Translations under genes and position numbers: made by a program | Assembly: GCA_037176725.1 (NCBI GenBank) | Contig: JAZBRS010000020.1 | Coordinates: forward strand, 87,118,001 to 87,182,000 | Source: Posidonia oceanica | Taxonomy: Eukaryota; Streptophyta; Magnoliopsida; Alismatales; Posidoniaceae | Direction of reading: 5' to 3' | DNA length: 64,000 bases | Shown here: in pieces, positions 1-9,423 of the stretch | Numbering within the stretch: position 1 is the stretch's first letter | Layout: the number at the start of each line of letters is the position of its first letter | The notes under the pieces: model-generated | The model's database searches: none | Seen by the model: only the letters and a program-made list of their open reading frames with translations | What the model was told of the DNA's origin: nothing

Positions 1-425
1 CACAAATCATTGCAAAAGACATGCGCATGGTATGTGCTAGTGCTGTGAGCATGATAGTGAAGGAAAAATATTCATTATAGCAAAAGGCAAGTATGCATAG
101 TATATGCAGGTGCAGTGGCATTGCATTGGTGTAAAAGAAAGCATTCATCATTCAAAAGGCATGCATGGTGTGCCAAGCAAATATTTAGACATCGATAATG
201 CTGGAAATAACGCAAGTAAAAAAAGTAGGTAAATAAAGCGAGTAAATGCAGGTAAGCATGTAATAAAGCATGTAAAGGAGTAAAGCAGGTAATAAAGCAT
301 GTAAACAAGCAAGGTAGGCAAACAGACAATGCATACAAAGGCAAAAGGCAGGTAAAGGAGCAAAACGCAAGCGATGCGAAAGCCAGGTGAAAGCCGGAGT
401 ACAAGCTCCCTAGTGGAGTCGCCAC
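1..425 (-). mobile_element. Leader (PBS side) of an Ogre-like Ty3/gypsy element running off the left edge
   Basis: This is the untranslated leader between the 5' LTR and gag of a minus-strand element whose body lies left of the window. Read on the minus strand it resembles the leader of the complete element at 38719-39200 (repeated short runs of the type TTGCTTGTTTATTTACTTG). No credible coding sequence is present; the apparent ORFs are low-complexity C/L/F-rich translations of this repeat. The assignment rests on the adjoining PBS and LTR. Confidence 0.75.
407..424 (-). other. Primer binding site, tRNA-Arg type
   Basis: The minus strand reads TGGCGACTCCACTAGGGA, one base after the LTR end. 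It differs at a few positions from the PBS of the complete element at 38701-38718. From what I know of the family, this TGGCGACTCC-type PBS is assigned to tRNA-Arg in Ogre/Tat elements. Confidence 0.8.
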
Positions 426-1373
426 TGTAGTAATCCTGAAATTCTGATCGTCCATGCACGATGCCAAAGCTCGCGTGCACCGATCAAAATAGGCTCACTA
501 TATGTGGCAGGATCCGAGGGAAGAAACTTGACTTGGAAACGCTGGCAAAAGAAGAAAAAAGAAATGATAAGACAAATCGGAGTCGTCACCAGGTCTATTG
601 AGTTGGGAGACAGGGAAAATCGAGGGTAATGCATGAAAAGACATGCAAAACCGGATGCAAAGAGATGCGATGTAACACAATGCGATGCTATGCTATGCTA
701 TGCTATGACTCGTGCCTAGGATGAAGGAAAGGTCATTGCGGGCCAAGAGAAAGGGCAAGGACTCCTGTTACGCACGGGGAAGGTGTTAGGCACCCTCGAT
801 ACATCCGAGAGTCGGTCTTTCTTAGGCAATCTCACTCACTAATGCAAGAAGATGCTTGCCTAATGCCTAAATGCAATGAATGTCTGATTGCAATGCATGA
901 GAAATAAACGTGCTATTTATGTGCTCAACAGCGCTGCTAGTGTTCCGAACTGGACGAACCCTGGTTCGTGAGAACTCCTAGGCAGTAAGCATCATTGCCC
1001 TAATGCAAATGCTGGCGATAAAGCAAAATAGTAGGGAAAACCATGCAATGCAAACGACATGCAAGGGATAAACCAAAGCGGGCGCAGAAAACGGTGCAAG
1101 TGCGGGAGATGATGCGAAAGCACAAAAAACGATGCAAAGGCGCGGAAAACGATGCAAGCACGGGAAACGATGCAAGCGAGCAACATGCAAAAGAGAAAGT
1201 GAAAGCGAATTTGGGGCGAAAACCACGAGAAAGCATGCAAGGCGAGGTGTAAAACCAAAACAGGGGTTAGGTAGCATGCATGGGGGTAGTAGTATGTATA
1301 AGAAGTGATAAAACACGGAAAACGGCAAATGGAACCAAATCGGCGTTTTAAAATCAGGTTCAGCCAACTGCAA

Positions 1374-3775
1374 GCGTTGGACGCTGGCAGCTCCAACGTC
1401 CAACACCTGTTGAAGGCGAACAGCATGCAGTTTTCAAAAAGGATGCATTCTAGCTATATGCATGCGATGCAGATGCAGAAATGCAGTAGAAATGGGTGCA
1501 TGACATGCAAAGCAAATAGGACAGCAAACCTGAAGCAGATTCAGAGCAAGATGTAAGCAAAGATCAGCATTTTAAACAAGCAGGGCGTTGGACGCCCGAG
1601 GGCATGGAGTCCAACGTTAAACGCCAGAGGGACTGGCGTCCAACACAGGCTAAAGGACAGCAAAGCAAATAAGCATCCAGATGATAAATAAAGTATTGAA
1701 GTATGCATTTAGGCTACTATAAGCAAGCATAGGCTAAACATGCAAGCATGGGATATGAAAAATTCAAGAAGAAACAACATCTGCAACGTGTGCTAGGCAT
1801 AAAGCTCAACCAGAGCGTTGTACGTGAGCTAGACCTGCGTCCACCATTGGACGCGAGGAACAGCAGCGTACAACGCACTAGGAGGCACAAACAAACAAAA
1901 GACCCACATAAAACTTGCATATGAACTAAGAAAGCTGAGGAACAGTTGCCATGAAGGCCAAGCAAGCATACAAGTACAGAGATCATGCAAACATAGAGAT
2001 CAGAGCATCATGCAAACACTTAGAACCAAAGTGAAAGAGCAGCAATGTTAGACATTGGTAGTAGCAGCGTCCAACGTAGGACACTGAAGCCCCCAGCGTC
2101 CAACACATGCAGAATGCAAACCCACCTGCAAAGGGGGAGCTCAGCTCTAAACCCCACTTAAACATGCATGCAAGCTACTGATGACATGCCATATCAAGAG
2201 AAAACACTCATACCAAGCATATAATCCATGAGAAACAAATAAAAAGAGCATGCATAAGAGTAAAGGGGTAAAAAACCCAAGAAAAATTAGCATGCAACTT
2301 GAGAGGAGATTAGATAGCCTAAACATGGTTGCCATAGGGGCCAGGCATCACTAAATATGCATGGATCAAGTATAAATCTCAAAAAGAAGCAAGATACAAG
2401 CATGGCAGCAGATATGAGCTAGCAGACATGTAGGACGCTGGATGAACCAGCGTCCAACGTTGGACGCGGCTCACTCCAGCCTCCAACGCAAGCAGACAGC
2501 AGAATGACTTAAGGCATGCAAAAATGATCCAAACGAGGATCAAAACAAGGAAGCAGGCATGGCATAGCATTTGAAAACATGTAAGGAAAGCATGCAGAAC
2601 AAACTCATAAAAGGCAAGCAACAGCAAAGCATGGCAAGCTTCAAAGCAAAAGCAAAGGCAGATAAGGCATAGCAGGGTGTTGGATGCCTGACCTTGCAGC
2701 GTCCAACGTTGGACGCACCAGGCTATGCGTCCAACAAGGCGACGATCTTCCTGGCCAAGAACAGTAGCCAAATTGATCCAAAACCTCAAACAAACTTGCT
2801 AGTAAGCAAGTGTGACCAATAACAAGCATGATGGTATGCTTGGTGCTGGAGATAGGTGGGTGGATTGCTCCACCCACCTCCTCCTCCTCGCGGCCGGAAA
2901 GCCAAGGCGGGGAGGGGTGTGTGTTGTGCAAGAAGGCATGGAAATCATCTAGAAATGTTCATACACTCATGCATGAGCTACGGGGATCGAAAACCAACCT
3001 TGCCGTGGCCTGAGGTGGCTGTTCGCATTCTTTGCTGGTGCTGCGGAAGCTTGCGGCAGGCGGACTCCGGCGAGGTCGCAGGTCGTGTAGGAGGCACGGG
3101 TGAGGGCGTCGAAGGTCTGGGAGTGAAGGTGGGAGATCACTCTTCACTCTGGTAATGCTCAATTTTCTCTCGGGCAAGTGTGGTGAGGTCTGCAATGGTG
3201 TGAAGGTCGCTGTTTTGTTGGGTGAGTGCATGGGTTCCTCTGCCACCAGTGAAGGTGGGAGATCACTCTTCACTCTGGTAATGCTCAATTTTCTCTCGGG
3301 CAAGTGTGGTGAGGTCTGCAATGGTGTGAAGGTCGCTGTTTTGTTGGGTGAGTGCATGGGTTCCTCCGCCGGTGGCAGAGGTTGCAGGTGTGGCAGAGGC
3401 TCTTGCAGGCAATGGCAGGCGAAGCTGGGTGTATGGAGGCCACGAGGGTTGTCAGGTGGAGGCGTGGGACTTGTCAGAGGGCCGGGGAAAGTCGTTGGTG
3501 GCAGGAGAAACGCGGCTGATGGCAGTGACCGTAGAGGAGAGCGGTTTGCCCACCGGGGAAGGAAGGAATGGCTAGTAAGTGGGGTAACTTCGGCTTGGTA
3601 GGTAGTGGATGACTTGGAGTGCATGAGAGGATGGGTAGTAAGTGCGTATGGGTGGCGGAGAGGACGGAAGGTGAGCCGAAGGTGGCAGAGCAGCCGCTGC
3701 AGCTCCCGGGTCGTTGGACGCTAGTGTAGAATGCGTCCAACGTTGGACGCTGCCCGTGCCCGCGTTCAACATGTC
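1374..3775. repeat. Six or seven dispersed dyad clusters built on GCGTCCAACGTTGGACGC
   Basis: The 18-bp perfect palindrome GCGTCCAACGTTGGACGC occurs exactly at 2450-2467, 2699-2716 and 3733-3750. Each copy is flanked about 10-11 bp away on the left by a GTTGGACGC-like half-site and on the right by a GCGTCCAAC-like half-site, so a whole cluster of roughly 60 bp is an extended inverted repeat. Degenerate clusters with the same spacing lie near 1374-1410, 1585-1645, 1812-1880 and 2066-2106. The clusters are spaced a few hundred bases apart inside the LTR. Their function is unknown. Confidence 0.8.
3122..3371. repeat. Tandem duplication, 126-bp unit
   Basis: Two adjacent copies (3122-3247 and 3248-3371) are almost identical, beginning AGTGAAGGTGGGAGATCAC. 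The duplication lies inside the LTR and explains the internal repeat in the apparent ORF there, which is not credible as a gene. Confidence 0.9.
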
Positions 3776-3985
3776 CAGGAGGCCAAAGGCTGAAATGGGC
3801 ATGGGCTTAAAAAAGGTTTAAAAAGGTGTAGAAGGCTTGGGTTAAGGTTTTGGGGTTTAGGTAAGGTTTTAGGTTTTATTTTGGGTAGAAATGGGTTAGT
3901 CTGAAAAAAGAGAGCCATCCTAGAGTCCAAGCAAGCCTGTAGGAGAAATCACCAACTTCCAGGCTGTCAGAATGGGATGTCTACA

Positions 3986-4290
3986 AGGGGTGCCTAACCC
4001 CTTCCCTGTACGTATTAGGAGTTCCTACCCCTTCTTTGATTGTGAGGATCTCGTCTGCTTTGTCCATTGGCATTGGAGACTTGCACTTTTATTTCTTCTT
4101 TATTTTTTTTTATCTTCTTGCAGTTTTCATCGTCTCTTGCTTTAAGTGGACAAGGTGGTGACCCCTTCCTTATCCCTTTCTCTTGCTTTTCTTGGTGTTT
4201 TCAAGTTGAGATTTGACTCGGAGATACCGCCTTTCATGGCCTTCGGTGTGCGACTTCGCCTTGTGCCTTGGTTTCCTCACCATGGTCACA
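3986..4290 (+). mobile_element. 3' portion (R/U5) of a plus-strand Tat-lineage LTR
   Basis: Plus-strand sequence here parallels the last 400 bp of the complete element's LTR: GGGGTGCCTAACCCCTTCC...TAGGAGTTCCTACCC corresponds to 38310-38350. A CGAGTTAGG-type block followed by a GGAGATACCG-type block precedes the end CATGGTCACA. A PBS-like sequence follows five bases later. The upstream part of this LTR was presumably displaced by the minus-strand LTR at 426-3985. Confidence 0.6.
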
Positions 4291-4295
4291 GAAAC

Positions 4296-4313
4296 TGGTG
4301 ACTCCATTAGGAA
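4296..4313 (+). other. PBS-like site after the plus-strand LTR end
   Basis: TGGTGACTCCATTAGGAA resembles the TGGCGACTCCGCTGGGGA PBS of the complete element. It is separated from the LTR end by GAAAC. Confidence 0.55.
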
Positions 4314-4541
4314 GGAAAGTGCAGAGTGATACAACTAAATGTGTGAAATCACAAGGTTTGCATCGAATGTGCCCCTTCCTCTCCTGCCACGACTCTTAAG
4401 AAGTGGGAAGTGCAGAACATGTTGGAAGATCGAAGGGTACGACTGTGGATATGGGATTTTGAGGGAGAAGATGTTTTTTGTTTATTAAGCATTCTCATGC
4501 CCCCTTGATTTGTATCCGATTTCTCCACTCCACGTGTGTTG
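4314..4541. other. Short leader-like interval between two opposed PBS-like sites
   Basis: Noncoding sequence lies between a plus-strand PBS-like site on the left and a minus-strand one on the right. No gene or clear repeat is visible. Confidence 0.4.
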
Positions 4542-4559
4542 AAGTCAGTGTGATCGCCA
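4542..4559 (-). other. PBS-like site, minus strand
   Basis: The minus strand reads TGGCGATCACACTGACTT. It shares its first ten bases, TGGCGATCAC, with the PBS of the gag-only element (15861-15878). Confidence 0.45.
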
Positions 4560-4675
4560 CTCCAGGTTCGCTTTCGCTGGCCCTCGAGACGCCTTGGGAG
4601 ATGTGATATGTGTTGCGGATTCAGCTACTTTGGAACAACGCCAGTGTTGCCTAAGGGTGCCCGTGCTTGGTAAGT

Positions 4676-4708
4676 TTCTTCTTCTTCTTCTTCTTCTTCT
4701 TCTTCTTT
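4676..4708. repeat. (TTC)n microsatellite
   Basis: About eleven tandem TTC units lie at the left side of the LTR. Confidence 0.95.
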
Positions 4709-5128
4709 TCTTTGCAAAACAAATTCAAAGATGCAATTAAATATAGTGTAGTAAACGATTCAAAGCAAATTGAAAATTAATATTAAATGAAAGGAGGAAT
4801 ACTTACCCGAGAGGTTTTATCCCCCCGGTTGCAACTAAATATGACTATGCCTAGCTACAACATGCAATAGAAATGAAAATGCAATACGCAAAAATATTAA
4901 AAGAAAACCCCCTTTTTATATGATGTATATGCGGAATGCAAGATGTGGTCGGAGACCGTAGAAGAACTATGCTCTTTGGCACTCTCTTTTCTCTCTTTTC
5001 ACTCTCTAATTCTGATAATTCCTTTCTCTATTTTCTCTCTGCCTCTTCCCAATTTCCTCTCACTCTCCAAAAAACCTCCTCAACTCCCAAAAAAAACGTC
5101 CCTCTTTAGGCTGTGGGGGTACCCCTGC

Positions 5129-5135
5129 TTTTATA
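5129..5135 (-). promoter_or_regulatory. LTR TATA box
   Basis: The minus strand reads GCTTCTATAAAAGCAGGGG, a canonical plant TATA box in the orientation of its LTR. Confidence 0.6.
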
Positions 5136-5198
5136 GAAGCAAGGGAGGAACAGATATGGATTAAATGGCCAGATCAGCAAACTTTCCAATTTAGAGGT

Positions 5199-5484
5199 GT
5201 TATAAGCGGGAATCCTAGCGTATAATGTTAAACGTGGGAATCCCAGTATATAATGACCCCCGAGGTACAGCTTCCAGGATAAAGGAATATCCCCCTAATA
5301 AAGATTGATTAAGAGTCATTAAGCTAGTTTTAATTGCCTTGAGTGGTCAACAGACTCCAAAGGAGGCATGAACATGGATTTCGTATTTGGCCAAATAAGA
5401 AAAGTTGTGGAACATAATTCAGAGGTGTTAAACGCTGGAATCCCAGAGTCTAACGTTAAACGCGGGAATCCTAGAGTTTTACAC
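5199..5484. repeat. Two dyad clusters with AACGTT-type cores
   Basis: The cluster at 5427-5484 reads GTTAAACGC, then about 12 bp, TAACGTTAAACGC, about 12 bp, then an AGTTTTACAC half-site. 5199-5257 is a degenerate copy. The spacing matches the clusters of the LTR at 426-3985, but the half-site sequence differs (TTAAACGC instead of TTGGACGC). Confidence 0.65.
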
Positions 5485-5657
5485 ACCCAGGTTGCAAACT
5501 TGCCAAATTTGGCCTCTCAATCATGGGGACATGTGTCAATCAAATAAAGAGGTAATTATGGCTCTATGGATAAGGAGCATTGACCCGTTTGACTTTGAAT
5601 AATTGGTTTGGGTCCAAAAGGAAAGTTGGACTAATATGGAAGGAAACTGAACTGGAT

Positions 5658-5799
5658 ACGTTAAACGCAGGGATTCACGCTTATAACGTTAAACGTAGGG
5701 ATTCTCGCTTATAACGTTAAACGTAGGGATTCACGCTTATAACGTTAAACGTGGTGATTCATGCTTATAACGTTAAACGCAGGAATTCCCGCTTATAAC
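5658..5799. repeat. 28-bp minisatellite, five copies
   Basis: Five tandem copies of a unit beginning ACGTTAAACGYAGGGATTC and ending CTTATA. The unit contains the same AACGTTAAACG core as the dyad clusters just left of it. Confidence 0.9.
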
Positions 5800-6079
5800 G
5801 GCCCAGACTGGCAATTGAGCTTTTGGAGAGTACTTAAGCTGAGCAAATTGCTTCTAATGATGAGTGGTGCATGATATAGTGTAGTGGTACCTAAAAATGC
5901 TAAGAGAGTGTCAAAATAGGGTATCTACAGATTGCCCTTCCTTATAGGTGGTTTCGGAACGAAACTAGCTACAAGACTAGACGATACCCTCGTGTGGTGC
6001 TACCCACGGGTTCTAAAAGAGATCCAATGCCTACTACCACCAAACTTGGACGAGACACAATGAGGGTCGGATGAAGAAA

Positions 6080-6359
6080 CACGGCCAAGGGCGTTGCTCG
6101 AGGGGGTCAAACTAAAAGACACGGCCACAAGGTTTGCCCAAGGGGGTCAAACTAAAAGACATGGCCACGGGAGTTGCCCGGAGGGGTCAAACTAAAAGAC
6201 ACGGCCGCGGGGGTTACTCGAGATGGTCAAACTAAAAGACATGGCTACGGGGGTTGCCCGCGGGTGTCAAACTAAAAGACACGGCCATGGGAGTTGGCCG
6301 CGGGGGTCAAACTAAAAGACACGGCCAAGGGGGTTGCCCGAGGGGGTCAAACTAAAAGA
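6080..6359. repeat. 40-bp tandem repeat, seven copies
   Basis: GGTCAAACTAAAAGACACGG recurs with an exact 40-base period (the GTCAA step at 6106, 6146, 6186, 6226, 6266, 6306 and 6346). The variable half reads like CCACGGGGGTTGCCCGAG. Confidence 0.95.
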
Positions 6360-6647
6360 TGGGTAGCAAATGTCTCCGACGACCACTCAATGCGAATGCC
6401 ATGCCGGATTAACCACTCATGTGGATTTGATTTAGTCGTGGATATGATTTTTATATGTTCAAATATGGTGTCGAACACGTGTGCTTGAATATATTGTTGA
6501 GGTAAAAAGTATTAGATCAAACATCTGTATAATCGAATATAATGTCGATGAAAATACACGATCTATTGCAAAAAAAAGGATACAATATCAAATATACGTA
6601 CAATTGAATATAATGTCAATAAAAATACGTGATCTAACATTATTTTA

Positions 6648-7330
6648 TAATATGGGTAATGTTGGATCAACCGCTCTACACGATTCAAGGCCGAATAGTC
6701 CTAGGACGATTGGTTTGAGGGCCAAACAGGCGTTTTGTCCCAAGTGATCAGCCAGGTGTGTTATGCCACAACATCTTTGGCGAACAACCCACGTATGATG
6801 TGGAATCGGTCTCTCGGTCTGGTTCGAGGCCGAGAACACATCTGGTTTTTTTTTTCTGTATATTCGGATATAGGATCGAAATTAATATGTGGTTAACATA
6901 CATAATATTTGAGAAAGATATCAGATTAAACACATCTTATTGAATATAATGTCGATAAAACACATGCTCAAATGTAGAATCAGATATAATATTGATCTAG
7001 TTATGAGATCAAACATGATTTAATTGGATTAATGCCAAAATAAATCGAATATAATGTCAATATGGATTTGGTTTATGATATCATATTCTATCTCTTATCA
7101 TATGTCAAAAGGATGAAGTGTTGGAATCTGGTCCGATCGATCGGCTTGAAAGCTAAGTAGGAGAGAACCAGGTCCAAACAGGCATTACACCCCTAAGGGA
7201 TCGACTGACACCTGTGGAAATCGGCCGGGTGAGTCATGCCATGACATCTATGACGAGCGACCCTTGTATGATATGAGATCGATCGCTCGACCCAGTTTAA
7301 GGCCGAATGATGTAAGCCACACCAATGCTT
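6648..7330. repeat. Two diverged copies of a segment about 470 bp apart
   Basis: The blocks around 6735-6840 and 7200-7310 align in order: CCAGGTGTGTTATGCCACAACATC against CCGGGTGAGTCATGCCATGACATC, then TATGATGTGGAATCGGTCTC against TATGATATGAGATCGATCGC. The rest is strongly diverged. Confidence 0.65.
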
Positions 7331-7784
7331 GGGTTGAACGAGCACCAAGCATAATCACATACAATTTTTATGTATATTCAAATATAATGTTGAAGAAATG
7401 AATGTGATTATGTTTCGAATATGTAGAATTGTATTAATGATTATAATGTCAAAACATCGTACAACATCGTACGATGTCGCATATAGGGACAACATGAAGT
7501 ATGTGAATCAGGTGTTGTACATATGGGTTTGTATTATTGAATATATTGTCAAATAATACATGATGTGATATTGCATATAGTAGCAATAAGAAATATATGT
7601 GGTTTCAACATCGTGTTAATGGTGATTTGTCATATACATGTAGTTCGGGTGCAAATATAGCTCTACTATGGAGTGAACTTGAAAGGGGTAGAGGAAACCG
7701 TACAATATCGAGAGGTGTTTTCCTCATTACCTTCTCCTTGAACATGGGTGGATGCAAGTGCGAGGACAAGTGATGTGACGAAGT

Positions 7785-9410
7785 TGTGGATGTGGATTGG
7801 GGGGGTGTTTGGATGAAGATAACAACGCTTCCACGACATCGTTAACTTTGTTGTGATAGCCACTTATCAATGGGCAGACAAGGCGTCTAGGGAGATGTAG
7901 ATGATATGGGTACTCAGTTCACTGGATCGACGGCAGGATGTCGTTCAGTGGCTTCCTCATGTTACGTGAGCGTATTCCTTTTCCTTCAAAACAAATAAAC
8001 ATAAGAGATCTAGATAAGTTTGTGTGTAGTAAATGACAATAGAAAAAGACAAAGAATAACATAAACAAATTACTCTAATAGTAACCGGGGGTTGTTCCCC
8101 ACATGCTTATGCTATGGGTCCTATGTTAAGGAATGCAATATGAAATGAAAAAATAGATTGAAAGAAGATACTCCCTTCACCCTCGTGCTATATGCAGTAG
8201 AGCGAGGAAGTGGAGGCACGATCGGAGCTCCGGCTAGGCTCGAGATCTCAGGGATCTAGGTTTCTGGATGTAGTGATCTCTAGGATCTAGGGTTTTTGTG
8301 GATTGATGGTGGGGGCTAGGGTTTCTCTCTTAGAAGATGACTCTCTCTCTAAATGTGGATCCCAAACCCAGAAATCTTAAAATTGGCCTCCTCAAACCCT
8401 AAAATTGCCCCCCTCGTGCACTCACTCACGGAGCCTTTTTATAGGTTCGTGGGACACGGGTGGCTCAAAGCTAGGAAGGTTCTAGAGGCTTCTAGAAGAA
8501 AACTGATTTTTAGAGTTAGTCGCCACATAGGGGGGCGACTGGGACAAATATCTCCCGAAAAGATAAAGGAAATGCCGTGGAAAATCCAGAAGACCAGGTC
8601 AATCGAAGTCCACATCAGCTAGTCGCCGTATATAGTGCCGCCTAGCTGCTGCACTATTCCAAGCAACTAAAATATTTGTTTCTGATTTTTAGGAGATTCT
8701 AAGGGATTGGTTTCTGATTTTTAGGGATTGGATTAGCACATTAAAACGTGTTAAAAAATCAAGATATTTGTTTGAGGCCACCTAGGATTTTCTAGATTGT
8801 TCTTTGATTATTTTATTTATGGTATATGTGTTATACCATATATTAAATGCTAGAAAATCATATAAATATCAATAATTTACGGAAAAATGTTATAATAGCT
8901 TATAAAATTCCCGTATATTATATTAATGCCCAGGATATTAACATTAAGCTGGAGAGAGAGGTTTGATGCTAGTCGCCTGTTTGCCTATCACCTATACAGT
9001 CCAGTCGCCCTTGTGAAAGACGCTTGGCTGCGTCGCCACTCTGGGAGGCAACTAGCTAGGTCTTTTGTATTTTTAACCCTATCTTTTAAGTTTAATCCAG
9101 AGAAACATGATAAAAGCTTGAAAACTTCTGAGATCTCACGAAATCCTAAAAACATCTTCTTTAACTCAAATCTGCCATGGATTAGAGTGGAATATAGTGT
9201 GCTCAAGGTACTCGGACCTGCCACAAGTCTGAGTGCGTCAGCTATGCTACAGCTAACAACCTTGAGCCAAGTAAAATCATGCTTTGTTTTTAAGCAAATC
9301 ATGAAAACTCCGGAAAAATATGTTATTAAGCCTTTGTTATGTGATCTGGGTGCCTCAGAAGGTTTCTATCCTCTAAGAACTCTTAGAAATGCGAAAATGG
9401 GATATCTACA
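7785..9410 (-). mobile_element. 3' LTR of the gag-only element
   Basis: The minus strand begins TGTAGATATCCCATTTTCGC at 9410 and ends at the TG of 7785 (CA on the minus strand). It matches 15883-17499 along its length, with scattered substitutions and a more diverged stretch near 9165-9190. A small antisense-looking ORF at 8353-8622 occurs in both LTRs and is regarded as chance. Confidence 0.9.
8436..8443 (-). promoter_or_regulatory. TATA box of the 3' LTR
   Basis: The minus strand reads CGAACCTATAAAAAGGCTCC. It is conserved at 16534-16541 in the other LTR. Confidence 0.65.
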
Positions 9411-9414
9411 GATA

Positions 9415-9423
9415 CCCCTCCAA
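9415..9423 (-). other. Polypurine tract of the gag-only element
   Basis: The minus strand reads TTGGAGGGG, then TATC, then the LTR start TGTAGATATCC. This is the expected plus-strand primer position. Confidence 0.75.

Larger units (their letters stand above)
426..3985 (-). mobile_element. 5' LTR of a minus-strand Ogre/Tat-like element
   Basis: On the minus strand the LTR begins TGTAGACATCCCATTCTGAC at 3985, resembling the LTR start at 32799 (TGTTGACACC...ATTTTGACAG), and ends ATTACTACA at 426, directly before the PBS. The block at 700-850 matches 38270-38400 of the complete element in reverse (the GGTGCCTAACACCTTCC segment and the AAAGACCGA segment). 1040-1250 carries a decayed version of the CGTTTTGCGTG array found in the other LTRs. 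The size is about 3.56 kb. The right flank is part of another LTR, so the element is nested. The second LTR would lie outside the window, so the TSD cannot be tested. Confidence 0.8.
4578..5929 (-). mobile_element. LTR of a third Tat-like family, minus strand
   Basis: On the minus strand the LTR starts TGTAGATACCCTATTTTGACA at 5929, preceded by a polypurine tract. A TATA box lies at 5129-5135 on the same strand. The left boundary is uncertain: TG at 4578 fits an LTR end, but it leaves an 18-bp gap to the PBS-like site. The LTR contains two dyad clusters (5199-5257 and 5427-5484) and a 28-bp minisatellite. The apparent ORF near 4943-5164 has no coding character. Confidence 0.6.
5930..7779 (-). 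mobile_element. Decayed 3' UTR side of the element owning the 4578-5929 LTR
   Basis: The minus strand reads AAGGAAGGGCAATC directly before the LTR start (polypurine tract at 5935-5943). To its right lie a 40-bp tandem array and AT-rich sequence with recurring AATATAATGTC motifs (6540, 6610, 6947, 7045, 7387). No coding sequence is recognisable. The right limit is set by the insertion of the gag-only element at 7785, so the remnant may continue after 17499. Confidence 0.45.

Noticed and set aside
8353..8622. 89-aa ORF repeated at 16451-16720
   Set aside because: Antisense to the LTR promoter region, and present twice only because it is LTR sequence. No recognisable similarity.
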